DNA of 64,000 nt, from NCBI RefSeq assembly GCF_003319095.1, contig NZ_QOHI01000004.1, forward strand, positions 1-64,000, given 5' to 3'. Under the pieces are notes generated by a model. That model did not search any database, was not told where the DNA came from, and was given only the letters and a program-made list of their open reading frames with translations. Below are positions 21,907-31,264 of the stretch, in pieces (position 1 is the first letter of the stretch; every line of letters begins with the position of its first letter). The position numbers and the translations under genes were made by a program. The stretch is from Blastococcus sp. TBT05-19 (lineage in GTDB: Bacteria > Actinomycetota > Actinomycetes > Mycobacteriales > Geodermatophilaceae).

Positions 21907-22502
21907 ACACCGACCCGGCCCCGCACGAGTACCGCCTGCTCGAGAGCGAGACGATCCACGAGGGCCGGGTCATCACCCTGCTGCGCGACACCGTCGCCAT
22001 GCCCGCGGGAGGCGACAGCGAGCGGGACGTCGTCCGGCACCCGGGCGCCGTCGCCGTCGTGGCGCTGGACGACGACGGCCAGGTCGTGCTGCTCCGCCAG
22101 TACCGGCACCCGGTCGGCCAGTACCTGTGGGAGCTGCCGGCCGGGCTGCGCGACGCCGACGGCGAGCCGCCGCTGGAGACCGCCAAGCGGGAGCTGGCCG
22201 AAGAGGCCGAACTGGCGGCCGAACGCTGGTCGCTGCTCACCACCCACTTCAGCAGCCCCGGGTTCTGCGACGAGATGGTGCTGATCTACCTGGCCGAGGG
22301 GCTCTCGCCCGTCGGACGGCCGGACGGCTTCGAGGTGGAGCACGAGGAGCTCGACATGACCGTCGAGCGGGTGCCGCTGGCCGACGCCGTGCAGCGGGTG
22401 TTCGACGGCGGCATCCGCAACGCCGCCGCCGTCGTGGGGCTGCTCGCAGCCGCGCAGGCCCGGGCGACGTCGCCCCGGCTGCGTCCGGTGGACGCTCGCT
22501 AG
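21903..22502 (+). CDS. Nudix hydrolase, ADP-ribose pyrophosphatase type
   Basis: The 199-residue protein has the Nudix box spread over LPAGLRDADGEPPLETAKRE and LAEEAEL. The ADPRase-type LLRQYRHPVGQYLWELPAG precedes it and a HFSSPGFCDEM segment follows. Such enzymes cleave ADP-ribose or related nucleoside diphosphates. It corresponds in position to Rv1700, between pyrG and xerD. Its 3' end overlaps the 3' end of the opposing membrane protein gene by 4 nt. Confidence 0.9.
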   Translation: MNTDPAPHEYRLLESETIHEGRVITLLRDTVAMPAGGDSERDVVRHPGAVAVVALDDDGQVVLLRQYRHPVGQYLWELPAGLRDADGEPPLETAKRELAEEAELAAERWSLLTTHFSSPGFCDEMVLIYLAEGLSPVGRPDGFEVEHEELDMTVERVPLADAVQRVFDGGIRNAAAVVGLLAAAQARATSPRLRPVDAR

Positions 22503-23134
22503 AACGCTTCGGTCGCGGTCGCCCCGCTGCCGGCGGGCAGCCGCAGACCGAGCCGGCCCAGCTCCAGCTCGGCCAGCGCGCGGGTGGCGGCGGGGTCGCC
22601 GGCCCGCCAGGCCGCACCGGTCCCCGCCGGGAGCGCGGCGAGCCGGGGGAGGGGTGCGGTCGCCACGGCCCGGGCCGCCAGGAGCTCCACGTCCGGGACG
22701 CCGGTGAGCATGCGCCGCGCGGCACCGGCCTCCTGGGCGTAGCGCAACCGCCCCGGCAGCCAGCGCAGCAGCAGCCACCCCACCGGCAGCACGACCAGCA
22801 CGACGGCGAGCACCAGGGCGAGGGTGTCGACGGCGTCCTGCGCCGACTGCCCGGCCCCGCGGACCGACCCGGCGGCTCCGGACAAGCCCTCGAAGGGGGC
22901 GGCCAGCTCGTCGCCGACCACCGGCACGTCCTCCGCGGCCGAGGCTGCCGAGTCCATGGAGCCCGCGACCGACCGGCCGAGGTCCTCCACGGCCCTGCCC
23001 GGCTCGGCCAGCACCAGGACGGCGCCGTGCACCACCCGGGCGACCAGCACCCACAGCACCGTCCAGAGCAGCATGCCCAGATCGGCGGCCACCTGGCGGG
23101 TGCGCAGGGCGGGGTGCTGGGCGTAGAAGCGCAT
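22499..23134 (-). CDS. Membrane protein of unknown function
   Basis: A 211-residue protein with two strong hydrophobic segments: one near residues 18-45 (LGMLLWTVLWVLVARVVHGA) and one near 103-128 (LALVLAVVLVVLPVGWLLL). A Ser/Ala/Gly-rich region lies between them, with an Ala/Leu-rich C-terminal part. The ATG at 23134 has a clear GGAGG ribosome-binding site. It is divergent from ald. I do not recognise the family. Confidence 0.75.
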   Translation of the reverse strand: MRFYAQHPALRTRQVAADLGMLLWTVLWVLVARVVHGAVLVLAEPGRAVEDLGRSVAGSMDSAASAAEDVPVVGDELAAPFEGLSGAAGSVRGAGQSAQDAVDTLALVLAVVLVVLPVGWLLLRWLPGRLRYAQEAGAARRMLTGVPDVELLAARAVATAPLPRLAALPAGTGAAWRAGDPAATRALAELELGRLGLRLPAGSGATATEAF

Positions 23135-23361
23135 GGACGATCCTCCGGGAGACGGGTGGGACCCCGTCATCGTCGGCCAGCGGGCGCTCTCCGGCAGGAC
23201 GGGTCGGAGATCCCGGGCGGTCACGAAATGACCCACGTCACGGGTCCGGGCCGGATCCGTGCCTAGACTCCGCCCGAGGCGCGCCCCGAACGGGCCGCCC
23301 ACGACGCGGTGGGGGGCTCCGTCACCCTCGGGGTCCGCCCGCCGGGACCAGGAGCGAAGCG

Positions 23362-24477
23362 ATGCGGGTCGGGGTTCCCCGAGAGGTCAAGAACCGGGAG
23401 TACCGGGTGGCGCTCACCCCTGCCGGGGTGACGGAGCTGGCCCGGGCCGGGCACGAGGTGCTCGTGGAGCGCGGCGCGGGGGAGGGCTCCTCCATCCCGG
23501 ACGAGGACTTCGTCGCCGCCGGTGCGCGCATCCTCGACTCGGCCGACGACGTCTGGGCCGACGCCGACCTGCTGCTCAAGGTCAAGGAGCCGATCGCCGA
23601 GGAGTACGGCCGGCTGCGCGCGGACCAGACCCTGTTCACCTACCTGCACCTGGCCGCCTCGCGCGAGTGCACCGACGCGCTGGTCGCCTCCGGGACGACG
23701 GCGATCGCCTACGAGACGGTGCAGACCGCCGGCGGTGCGCTGCCGCTGCTGGCCCCCATGTCGGAGGTCGCCGGGCGCATGGCGCCGCAGGTGGGCGCGC
23801 ACAGCCTCGAACGGGCGCACGGCGGGCGCGGGGTGCTGCTCGGCGGCGTCTCGGGGGTCTACGCGGCCAAGGTCGTCGTCATCGGCGCGGGCGTCTCGGG
23901 CATGAACGCCGCCGCGATCGCCCTCGGCATGCAGGCCGAGGTGGTGGTGCTCGACCGCGACATCGACAAGCTGCGCGTCGCGGACCGGATCTACCAGGGG
24001 CACCTGCAGACGGTCGCCTCCAACGCCTACGAGCTGGAGCGCGCGGTCCTCGACGCCGACCTGGTGATCGGCGCGGTGCTCGTCCCCGGCGCCAAGGCCC
24101 CGACCCTGGTCAGCAACGAGCTGGTGTCGCGGATGAAGCCGGGCTCGGTGCTCGTCGACATCGCGGTGGACCAGGGCGGCTGCTTCGAGGACACCCGGCC
24201 CACCACGCACGACGAGCCGACGTTCCGGGTGCACGAGTCGGTCTTCTACTGCGTGGCCAACATGCCCGGCGCGGTGCCCAACACCTCGACGCACGCGCTG
24301 ACCAACGTGACGCTGCCCTACGTCATGGCCCTGGCCAACGAGGGCACCTCGGCCGCCGTGCGGCGCGACCAGGCCCTGGCGCACGGCGTGAACGTCGTGG
24401 CCGGGAGCGTGGTCCTGCCCGAGGTCGCCGAGGCCCACGGCATGGCCGCCGTCCCGCTCCCGGAGGTCCTGCCCTGA
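23362..24477 (+). CDS. ald: Alanine dehydrogenase
   Basis: The 371-residue enzyme interconverts L-alanine and pyruvate plus ammonia with NAD. Family features are [20 protein letters not shown] at the N-terminus, KVKEP with a substrate-binding Lys, the TYLHLAA His segment, the NAD-binding [19 protein letters not shown], and [21 protein letters not shown] -10 box lies near 23270, giving a leader of about 80 nt. The length is typical. Its TGA overlaps the unusual CTG start proposed for xerD. Confidence 0.95.
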   Translation: MRVGVPREVKNREYRVALTPAGVTELARAGHEVLVERGAGEGSSIPDEDFVAAGARILDSADDVWADADLLLKVKEPIAEEYGRLRADQTLFTYLHLAASRECTDALVASGTTAIAYETVQTAGGALPLLAPMSEVAGRMAPQVGAHSLERAHGGRGVLLGGVSGVYAAKVVVIGAGVSGMNAAAIALGMQAEVVVLDRDIDKLRVADRIYQGHLQTVASNAYELERAVLDADLVIGAVLVPGAKAPTLVSNELVSRMKPGSVLVDIAVDQGGCFEDTRPTTHDEPTFRVHESVFYCVANMPGAVPNTSTHALTNVTLPYVMALANEGTSAAVRRDQALAHGVNVVAGSVVLPEVAEAHGMAAVPLPEVLP

Positions 24478-25424
24478 CGAGCACCCTCGACGCCGGTCCC
24501 GCGGTCGAGCGGGTCGTCACGGGCTACCTCGACCACCTCACCGTCGAGCGCGGCCTGGCGGCGAACACCATCGCCTCCTACCGGCGCGACCTCCGGCGCT
24601 ACACCGAGTACCTCGGCGCGGCCGGCGTCCGCGGGCTCGGGGAGGTGGCCGAGTCCGACGTCTCCGGTTTCCTCGCGGCCCTGCGGCGGGGCGACGACGA
24701 GCACCCGCCGCTGTCGGCGACGTCGGCGGCGCGCGCCGTCGTCGCCGTCCGGGGGCTGCACAAGTTCGCGCTGCTCGACGGGCTCGTCGTCGACGACGTG
24801 GCGCACGAGGTGCGCCCGCCCGCCCCCGCCCGCCGGCTGCCCAAGGCGGTGCCGGTCGAGTCCGTGGTCGCGCTGATCGAGGCGGCCGGGTCGCTGGAGG
24901 GGCCCAGGGGACTGCGGGACCGGGCGCTGCTGGAGGTGCTGTACGGCACCGGCGCACGCATCTCCGAGGCGGTCGGGCTCGCCGTCGACGACCTGGACCG
25001 CGGCCAGGCCACCGTGCGGCTGTCGGGCAAGGGCGGCAAGGAGCGGATCGTGCCGGTCGGCAGCTTCGCCCTGCGCGCCGTCGAGGAGTACCTGGTGCGC
25101 GCCCGCCCGGCCCTGGCCGCGAACAGCCGGGGCGGGGTGCGCGGAGGAGCGCTGTTCCTCAACGTGCGCGGCGGGCCGCTGTCGCGGCAGAGCGCGTGGT
25201 CGATCCTGCGCACGGCGGCCGAGCGGGCCGGCCTCGGCGACGTCTCGCCGCACACCCTGCGGCACTGCTTCGCCACCCACCTGCTCGAGGGCGGGGCCGA
25301 CGTGCGCGTGGTCCAGGAGCTGCTCGGCCACGCCTCGGTGACGACCACGCAGGTGTACACGCTGGTCACCGTCGACCGGCTCCGCGAGGTCTACGCGACC
25401 AGCCATCCCCGGGCGCTGACCTGA
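24474..25424 (+). CDS. xerD: Site-specific tyrosine recombinase XerD
   Basis: The 316-residue recombinase resolves chromosome dimers at dif with XerC and FtsK. It has the N-terminal SAM-like domain ([20 protein letters not shown]). The catalytic residues are all visible: Arg in GTGARISE, Lys in KGGKER, His-x-x-Arg in [10 protein letters not shown], His in [10 protein letters not shown], and nucleophile Tyr in QVYTLV. No ATG, GTG or TTG precedes the conserved N-terminus in frame. CTG at 24474, 7 nt after GGAGG and overlapping the ald stop, is the best start. The first in-frame GTG (about 24646) would remove much of the DNA-clamp domain. Position matches Rv1701. Confidence 0.92.
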   Translation: MTSTLDAGPAVERVVTGYLDHLTVERGLAANTIASYRRDLRRYTEYLGAAGVRGLGEVAESDVSGFLAALRRGDDEHPPLSATSAARAVVAVRGLHKFALLDGLVVDDVAHEVRPPAPARRLPKAVPVESVVALIEAAGSLEGPRGLRDRALLEVLYGTGARISEAVGLAVDDLDRGQATVRLSGKGGKERIVPVGSFALRAVEEYLVRARPALAANSRGGVRGGALFLNVRGGPLSRQSAWSILRTAAERAGLGDVSPHTLRHCFATHLLEGGADVRVVQELLGHASVTTTQVYTLVTVDRLREVYATSHPRALT

Positions 25425-25528
25425 CATGCTGACGGCCAAGGCTTGGGCAGGATCTGCGCTCAGTTCGGCTTGAGCAGTCACACCTGTTGGCATGCGTCGC
25501 CATGTCGACACGTCGACGGCGTGCCGCC

Positions 25529-25557
25529 TTGGGAAGCTTTCGTCCTCTCCTTAACGT
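25529..25557 (+). promoter_or_regulatory. Probable promoter of the parA-like operon
   Basis: TTGGGA (25529-25534) and TAACGT (25552-25557) are separated by 17 bp, a plausible sigma-70-type promoter. The leader would be about 70 nt, ending in a GAGGTGGAGG ribosome-binding tract before the ATG at 25636. An imperfect dyad around 25490-25525 lies just upstream. The rest of 25425-25635 holds no gene. Confidence 0.45.
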
Positions 25558-25635
25558 CTCTGTCACCCGAGCGGACGCTGACGGCTGACCGCACCCGGAA
25601 CGTCCGGACGGGTACGAGGTGGAGGCGACAGACCC

Positions 25636-26541
25636 ATGGCGATCCGAGCGGACGCGGCACACGCCGTCGCGCGCCCGCACGACACCGACCCCGAGATGGG
25701 GGCGGCGGCGCTGCGGCTGGATCCGGCCAAGGCGCGCCAGCGCCGGCTGCCGGACCCGAAGCCGCTGACCCAGCACGGCCCGGCGCACATCATCGCGATG
25801 TGCAACCAGAAGGGTGGCGTCGGCAAGACGACGTCGACCATCAACCTGGGTGCCGCGCTGGTGGAGTTCGGCCGCAAGGTGCTGCTCATCGACCTCGACC
25901 CGCAGGGCGCGCTGTCCGTGGGCCTGGGCGTGCCGGCGCAGAACATGGACCGGACCATCTACAACGCCCTCATGGAGCGGCGCACCAGCCTGCGCGACGT
26001 GCTGGTGCACACCGACATCCCGGGCCTGGACCTGGTGCCGAGCAACATCGACCTGTCCGCCGCCGAGGTGCAGCTGGTCAGCGAGGTCGCCCGCGAGCAG
26101 ACCCTGCTGCGCGTGCTGGCCGACGTCCGCGACGACTACGACTACATCCTCATCGACTGCCAGCCCTCGCTCGGCCTGCTGACGGTCAACGCGCTCACGG
26201 CCGCCCAGGGCGTCGTGATCCCGCTGGAGTGCGAGTTCTTCTCGCTGCGCGGCGTGGCCCTCCTCGTCGACACGATCGACAAGGTCAAGGAGCGGCTCAA
26301 CCCCGACCTCGAGATCAACGGCATCCTCGCCACCATGTACGACTCCCGGACCGTGCACTGCCGGGAGGTGTTCAGCCGGGTCGTGGAGGCCTTCGGCGAC
26401 ACCGTGTTCCAGACCGTCATCCAGCGCACCGTGCGCTTCCCGGAGACCACCGTCGCCGGCCAGCCGATCACCACGTGGGCCCCCACGTCCACGGGCGCCT
26501 CGGCGTACCGCGATCTCGCCAAGGAGGTTCTGGCACTGTGA
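25636..26541 (+). CDS. ParA-family ATPase
   Basis: The 301-residue protein has the deviant Walker A CNQKGGVGKTTSTINLG, the A' segment KVLLIDLDPQGALSVGLG, and Walker B DYILIDCQPSLGLLTV. These place it among ParA/Soj-like ATPases. It corresponds to Rv1708 and to the ParA-like gene before scpA in Streptomyces, distinct from the origin-proximal ParA. A disordered N-terminal stretch of about 50 residues precedes the ATPase domain. No ParB is encoded nearby; a small partner follows with a 4-nt overlap. It probably works in chromosome organisation with ScpAB, which is inference from position. Confidence 0.9.
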   Translation: MAIRADAAHAVARPHDTDPEMGAAALRLDPAKARQRRLPDPKPLTQHGPAHIIAMCNQKGGVGKTTSTINLGAALVEFGRKVLLIDLDPQGALSVGLGVPAQNMDRTIYNALMERRTSLRDVLVHTDIPGLDLVPSNIDLSAAEVQLVSEVAREQTLLRVLADVRDDYDYILIDCQPSLGLLTVNALTAAQGVVIPLECEFFSLRGVALLVDTIDKVKERLNPDLEINGILATMYDSRTVHCREVFSRVVEAFGDTVFQTVIQRTVRFPETTVAGQPITTWAPTSTGASAYRDLAKEVLAL

Positions 26542-27053
26542 CGCGCCGGCCCGTTCTCCCCGGTGCCTCGGAGCTGTTCCGCCGCACCGATGCCGCCGCC
26601 GCCCCCGAGGTGACGGAGCTCCCGAGCCTGCCCACGCCGGCCAGCTCGCCGGCGCTGCGCAGCGCCGGGGCCGCCCGCCGCTCCGCCGACACCGAGCAGG
26701 CCATGCCGCTGACCCTGGTGCCCGGCGGTGCCGAGTCCGGCGACGACGCCTTGGCGGCGTTCCGCGGTGGCCCGGCCGAGCCGGTCCAGCCCGCGGTCCT
26801 CCAGCCGCGGGTGGCCACCCGCGGCCGTCCGGCCCGCGGCAAGGCCGAGCGCACGAAGCACGACGAGAAGATCACCGTCTACATCTCGGCCGACGAGCTG
26901 CTGGCGCTGGAGTCCGCGCGGCTGGCGCTGCGCGCGCAGCACGGCCTGGCCGCCGACCGCGGCCGGATCGTCCGCGAGGCGGTGTCGGTCCTGCTGGCCG
27001 ATCTGACCGAGCGCGGCGAGGACTCCGTCCTCGTCCGCCGGCTGCGCAGCTGA
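26538..27053 (+). CDS. Putative ribbon-helix-helix partner of the ParA-like ATPase
   Basis: A 171-residue protein. Its N-terminal 100 residues are low-complexity Ala/Pro. The conserved C-terminal 70 residues run KHDEKITVYISADELLALES then ARLALRAQHGLAADRGRIVR and AVSVLLADLTERGEDSVLV. The strand plus two helices resembles RHH (CopG/ParG-like) DNA-binding proteins, which often serve as centromere-binding partners of ParA. The GTG overlaps the parA-like stop (GTGA). Functional assignment is inference. Confidence 0.7.
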   Translation: MTRRPVLPGASELFRRTDAAAAPEVTELPSLPTPASSPALRSAGAARRSADTEQAMPLTLVPGGAESGDDALAAFRGGPAEPVQPAVLQPRVATRGRPARGKAERTKHDEKITVYISADELLALESARLALRAQHGLAADRGRIVREAVSVLLADLTERGEDSVLVRRLRS

Positions 27054-27081
27054 GCGGGTCCGCTCACTAGGCTCGCACCCC

Positions 27082-27918
27082 GTGAGCCCTGACGCTGGAG
27101 CGGTTCCGGCGGCCGAACCGGCCGACGGGACCGCTCCGGCGCGTTTCACCGTCCGGCTCACCAACTTCGAGGGCCCGTTCGACCTCCTGCTCCAGCTGAT
27201 CGGCAAGCACAAGCTCGACGTCACCGAGATCGCGCTGTCGCAGGTCACCGACGAGTTCATCGCCCACCTCCGGGCGCTCGGCGACGAGCTGGACCTGGAC
27301 CAGGCCAGCGAGTTCCTCGTCGTCGCCTCCACGTTGCTCGACCTCAAGGCCGCCCGGCTGCTGCCGGCGGCCGAGGTCGACGACGAGGAGGACCTCGAGC
27401 TGCTGGAGGCCCGCGACCTGCTCTTCGCCCGGCTGCTGCAGTACAAGGCCTACAAGCTGGCCGCCGGCTTCCTGCGCGAACGCGAGGGGCAGGCCGCGCT
27501 CCGGCATCCCCGGCAGGCGGCGCTGGAGCCGCGCTTCGCCGAGCTGGTGCCCGAGGTGCTGCTGGACCTCACGCCGGAGCAGTTCGTCGCCATCGCCGCC
27601 CGGGCGCTCGCCCCCAAGGTGCCCGAGACCGTCAGCGTCGCCCACCTGCACGCGCCGCCGGTCAGCGTGTCCGAGCAGCTGCTGCTGGTGCGCGAGCACC
27701 TCGTCCGCTCCGGGACGGTGAGCTTCCGGGCGCTGTCGGCGGACTGCGAGCACACCCTGGAGGTCGTGGCGCGGTTCCTCGCGCTGCTGGAGCTCTACCG
27801 CCAGCAGCGGGTGGTGTTCGAGCAGCTGACCCCGCTGGGCGAGCTGCACGTGCGGTGGACCGGTGACCCGGGTTCCGACGACGAGGCAGCCCCTGACGCC
27901 GACGAGGAGTACCGGTGA
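27082..27918 (+). CDS. scpA: Segregation and condensation protein A
   Basis: The 278-residue kleisin subunit bridges SMC heads. The N-terminal signature FEGPFDLLLQLIGKHKLDVT and ALSQVTDEFIAHL are clear, and a C-terminal winged-helix region ends near LHVRWT. A TAGGCT -10 box (27068-27073) ends 8 nt before the GTG, so it has its own probable leaderless promoter despite following the parA-like pair by 28 nt. It overlaps scpB by 4 nt. Confidence 0.95.
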   Translation: MSPDAGAVPAAEPADGTAPARFTVRLTNFEGPFDLLLQLIGKHKLDVTEIALSQVTDEFIAHLRALGDELDLDQASEFLVVASTLLDLKAARLLPAAEVDDEEDLELLEARDLLFARLLQYKAYKLAAGFLREREGQAALRHPRQAALEPRFAELVPEVLLDLTPEQFVAIAARALAPKVPETVSVAHLHAPPVSVSEQLLLVREHLVRSGTVSFRALSADCEHTLEVVARFLALLELYRQQRVVFEQLTPLGELHVRWTGDPGSDDEAAPDADEEYR

Positions 27919-28745
27919 CCGAGGACCGACCCGACCAGGAGCGGGCACCCATCTCCTGGGACGCGCTCGCCGCGGAGCTCGAGGCCACCCGGCGGGAGGC
28001 CGAGGAGCGGGGCGAGGCCGACCCGGTCGCGTGGGACGCCGTCGCCGCCGAGCTCGCGGCCCGGGTGGGGGAGCGGCCGGCCGAGGAGCTGCCGGTGCCG
28101 GCGGTCCCCACCGAGGACCAGCTGCCGCTGGCCGCCGCGCCGGAACCGGAGCAGGAGGCGGAACCGGAGATCGAGCCCGAGCCGCTCGAGCTGCTGGACC
28201 CCGTCGTGCTGCTCGGTGGCCTGGAGGCGTTGCTCTTCGTCGTCGACGACCCGGTCGACGAGGAGACCCTCGCCGCCGCGCTGCGCTGCTCGGAGGAGCA
28301 GGTGCGCGAAGGGCTGGCCGCCCTGGCGTCGGGCTACGACGCCCGCTCGGCCGGCATCGCGCTGCACCGGGTGGGGGAGGGGTGGCGCCTCTACACCCGC
28401 GACGACCACGCCGCCGTCGTCGAGCGGTACCTCGGGGAGGGGCAGCGCAGCCGGCTCACGCAGGCGGCGCTGGAGACCCTCGCCGTCATCGCCTACCGGC
28501 AGCCGGTCACCCGGGCGCGGGTCGCGGGCATCCGCGGGGTCGGCGTCGACGGCGTCATGCGCACGCTGATCACCCGCGGGCTGGTGCGCGAGGTCGGTTC
28601 GGACCCCGACACCGGCGGTGGGCTCTACGTCACCACGCCGCTGTTCCTGGAACGCCTCGGGCTCACGAGCCTGGAGGAGCTGCCCGCGCTCGCGCCGCTG
28701 CTGCCGGAGACCTCGACGGTGCTGGACGAGCACCCCGACGCCTGA
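27915..28745 (+). CDS. scpB: Segregation and condensation protein B
   Basis: The 276-residue condensin accessory subunit has a long acidic, disordered N-terminal extension (about 1-90). The twin winged-helix ScpB core follows: GGLEALLFVVDDPVDEETLA, then QAALETLAVIAYRQPVTRAR, and VRTLI-type GVDGVMRTLITRGLVREVG. The start GTG overlaps scpA. Position and order match Rv1709-Rv1710. Confidence 0.95.
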   Translation: MTEDRPDQERAPISWDALAAELEATRREAEERGEADPVAWDAVAAELAARVGERPAEELPVPAVPTEDQLPLAAAPEPEQEAEPEIEPEPLELLDPVVLLGGLEALLFVVDDPVDEETLAAALRCSEEQVREGLAALASGYDARSAGIALHRVGEGWRLYTRDDHAAVVERYLGEGQRSRLTQAALETLAVIAYRQPVTRARVAGIRGVGVDGVMRTLITRGLVREVGSDPDTGGGLYVTTPLFLERLGLTSLEELPALAPLLPETSTVLDEHPDA

Positions 28746-28751
28746 GCGGGG

Positions 28752-29168
28752 TCACTCCCGCGCGTACTCCGGGCGCTCGCGGAGGGCCGCTCCCACCGTC
28801 GCCACCAGCGCGACGGCCGCGGCGAGCGCGACCGCCGCCCGCAGCCCCCCGGGGACGTCGACCCAGTTCGCCGCCACGTTCAGCAGGACGCCCAGCCCCC
28901 ACAGCAGCAGGAAGGCGTCCGACAGCCGTTGCCCGGCACGAGCGGGTCCCGTGCCGGGGGAGCCCGGCTCCGACCACACCCGGCGCAGGAAGACGACGGC
29001 GAGCAGACCGGCGAGCAGTCCCGGGAGGGCGAGCGAGACGTACCCGGCCGCCTCGCGGCCGGCGACCAGCCGGACGACGACGGCCGCGCTGACCAGCACG
29101 GCAGCCGGGATCCCGAGGGCCAGGCCGATCCGCCGCCAGGCCCGCAGGGTCCGCGGTGACGCCGTCAC
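28752..29168 (-). CDS. Small four-helix membrane protein
   Basis: A 138-residue protein with about four hydrophobic segments, including IGLALGIPAAVLVSAAVVVR, YVSLALPGLLAGLLAVVFL and FLLLWGLGVLLNVAANWV, and short loops. The GTG at 29168 overlaps the stop of the upstream membrane gene (GTGA), so the two form an operon. I do not recognise the family; the paired small membrane proteins might form one complex. Confidence 0.68.
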   Translation of the reverse strand: MTASPRTLRAWRRIGLALGIPAAVLVSAAVVVRLVAGREAAGYVSLALPGLLAGLLAVVFLRRVWSEPGSPGTGPARAGQRLSDAFLLLWGLGVLLNVAANWVDVPGGLRAAVALAAAVALVATVGAALRERPEYARE

Positions 29169-29569
29169 CGGCGGGAGCTGCGCGACGGGACGAAGAGGCC
29201 CGCGGCCGCGAGAAAGGTGAGGACGGCGCCGCCGAGCGCGGCGAGCAGCGCGGTCTCCGTCGACAGCGACTCCGCCGAGCCGCTGAGCACCCAGGAGACG
29301 GCGAACAGGACGAGCGAGACGACGGCCAAGGGCGCGCCGATGCGTGCGTCCCGGCCCCGGCGCCCGGCCGCCGCGGTGCTGCTCCGCACCGAGACCAGCA
29401 GCAGGACCAGCGAGGCGACCGAGAGCGGCACGGCGAGCAGGCCGATCAGACCCGCGCCGATGGTGGCGCCCTGGCCGGCGGGGGTGGCGAGCACCATGAC
29501 CACGAACACGAGCCACAGCACGGCCGCTGCGGCCGCGAGGGCGAGACCGGTCCTCCGCTTGCCGTCCAC
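29165..29569 (-). CDS. Small membrane protein
   Basis: A 134-residue protein with four predicted membrane helices (for example GLALAAAAAVLWLVFVVMVL and LIGLLAVPLSVASLVLLLVS) and a basic C-terminal tail. The start at GTG 29569 gives the N-terminus VDGKRRTGL right before the first helix. The longer open frame to 29788 reads through the region opposite rluB and is unlikely to be coding. No ribosome-binding site is obvious. Function unknown. Confidence 0.62.
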   Translation of the reverse strand: MDGKRRTGLALAAAAAVLWLVFVVMVLATPAGQGATIGAGLIGLLAVPLSVASLVLLLVSVRSSTAAAGRRGRDARIGAPLAVVSLVLFAVSWVLSGSAESLSTETALLAALGGAVLTFLAAAGLFVPSRSSRR

Positions 29570-29682
29570 GGGGCGGATCGTGCGCCGGACGTGTGCCGTG
29601 CACCACCTGTCCGGCCCACCGTCACCCGGTTCAGCGGTGGGACGGTCGGCCGACCGGGTGAGCGGTGGGAGACTGGACGGCG

Positions 29683-30528
29683 ATGAGCAACGCGACCCCG
29701 AACGACGAGAGCACCACCGCGGCCGGCGAGGGCTGGTCCGAGGACATGGAGCTCGCCCCGGCGCACCCCGGTGACCGCGCCCCCGCACCCGCCGGCGACG
29801 ACCGCGAGGGGGAGCGGCTGCAGAAGGTCCTGGCCCGTGCCGGTGTCGCCTCCCGCCGCGTCGTCGAGGAGATGATCGACGCCGGCCGGATCAGCGTGAA
29901 CGGCGCCCTCGTGCAGGTCCAGGGCATGCGGGTCGACGCGCTGCGCGACAAGATCGCCGTCGACGGCGTCCGGCTCGAGATCCGCGACGACCGGGTCACC
30001 TACGCGATCAACAAGCCCAGCGGCGTCATCACCGCCATGAGCGACGACCGCGCCCGCCCGACCATCGGCGACATGGTCGGCGACCTCGCGCCGGGCCTGG
30101 TGCACGTGGGCCGGCTCGACCAGGACACCGAGGGCCTGCTGCTGGTCACCAACGACGGCGAGCTCGCCCACCGGCTGGCCCACCCGTCCTACGGCGTGAG
30201 GAAGACCTACCTCGCGCAGGTGTCGGGCAAGGTGCCGCGCGACCTGGCCCGCCGGCTCCGCAGCGGGGTCGAGCTCGAGGACGGGCCGGTCACGGTCGAC
30301 TCGTTCCGGGTCGTGGACGCCCACGCCGGTCAGTCCGTCGTCGAGGTCGTGCTGCACGAGGGCCGGAAGCACATCGTCCGCCGGCTGCTGGCGCACGTCG
30401 GGCTGCCGGTCTCGCGGCTGACCCGCACCGCCGTGGGCCCGGTCGAGCTGCAGCGCATGCGCAGCGGCTCCATCCGCAAGCTGACCCGCCAGGAGGTCGG
30501 ACAGCTCGAGGAGCTCGTCGGCCTCTGA
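29683..30528 (+). CDS. rluB: Ribosomal large subunit pseudouridine synthase (RluB type)
   Basis: The 281-residue enzyme has an N-terminal S4 domain (ERLQKVLARAGVASRRVVEE) after a disordered 45-residue leader. The catalytic RsuA-family domain has VHVGRLDQDTEGLLLVTNDG, containing the nucleophile Asp, and a conserved EGRKHIVRRLLAHVG. It modifies 23S rRNA near helix 89 in relatives. The ATG at 29683 has GGGAG about 10 nt upstream. Order scpB-rluB matches Rv1710-Rv1711, here interrupted by the two opposing membrane genes. Confidence 0.92.
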   Translation: MSNATPNDESTTAAGEGWSEDMELAPAHPGDRAPAPAGDDREGERLQKVLARAGVASRRVVEEMIDAGRISVNGALVQVQGMRVDALRDKIAVDGVRLEIRDDRVTYAINKPSGVITAMSDDRARPTIGDMVGDLAPGLVHVGRLDQDTEGLLLVTNDGELAHRLAHPSYGVRKTYLAQVSGKVPRDLARRLRSGVELEDGPVTVDSFRVVDAHAGQSVVEVVLHEGRKHIVRRLLAHVGLPVSRLTRTAVGPVELQRMRSGSIRKLTRQEVGQLEELVGL

Positions 30529-30545
30529 GCGGGTCCGCAGGTCGC

Positions 30546-31106
30546 TCAGGCCTGCGGCGGGTCCTCGCCGACCAGGCCGTCGATCGCCTCGCGCAGGAGG
30601 TCGGCGTGGCCGACGTGGCGGGCGTACTCGTCGGTCAGGTCCACCAGGATCCGGCGCAGGGCGGGGGAGCTGCCGTCGTCGTCCGCGGTGAACCTCGCCG
30701 GCTCGTCCAGCCCGCCGCCGGCGAGGGCGGCGGACCAGGCCTCGCGGCAGCGGGCGACGGTCTCCCGCCAGAGGGCGTAGAGCTGCTCCGCGGTGTCGTC
30801 GGCGGCCGAGGTCCAGTCCCAGCCGGGGGTGGCGTCCCAGTCCACCGAGCGCCACGGCTCGGCGGGCGGCCGGCCGGTGACGTCGATCGCGTAGCGCTCC
30901 TCGACCCACGCGAGGTGCTTCAGCAGCCCGGCGAGCGTCATGGACGACGCCCCGACGGTGCGCCGCAGGGCGGCGTCGTCCAGACCGCCGGCCTTCCAGG
31001 CGAACTGGGCCCGCGAGCGGTCCAGGGAGAACAGCAGCAGCTCCGCCTCGCCGGCGTCCGGGGCGGGCTCGCCGATGCGGGTGTCGAGGGCGATCTCGGC
31101 GGTCAT
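30546..31106 (-). CDS. DinB-family (DUF664-like) putative metal-dependent protein
   Basis: The 186-residue protein has the four-helix DinB fold pattern with conserved His residues in GLLKHLAWVEERYAI and EYARHVGHADLLREAIDG, plus a WRSVDWD segment typical of the actinobacterial DUF664 subgroup. Some DinB proteins are mycothiol- or bacillithiol-dependent transferases; the substrate here is unknown. A TACCCT -10 box (31114-31119 on this strand) ends 7 nt before the ATG, indicating a leaderless mRNA. It is divergent from the chorismate mutase gene. Confidence 0.85.
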   Translation of the reverse strand: MTAEIALDTRIGEPAPDAGEAELLLFSLDRSRAQFAWKAGGLDDAALRRTVGASSMTLAGLLKHLAWVEERYAIDVTGRPPAEPWRSVDWDATPGWDWTSAADDTAEQLYALWRETVARCREAWSAALAGGGLDEPARFTADDDGSSPALRRILVDLTDEYARHVGHADLLREAIDGLVGEDPPQA

Positions 31107-31264
31107 GCGGCGGAGGGTAGGGCCGTTCCGGGCCCCCTGGTAGGCCGTCGGCCACCGCCGGGGAACGGGTGGCTGACCCGGACGGGGGAGGGCGGTGGCG
31201 CGCGCTCCCTAGACTCGACCGAGGCGCCCGGCGATCCGGGGGTGCGATCGAACGAGGAGAGTGC

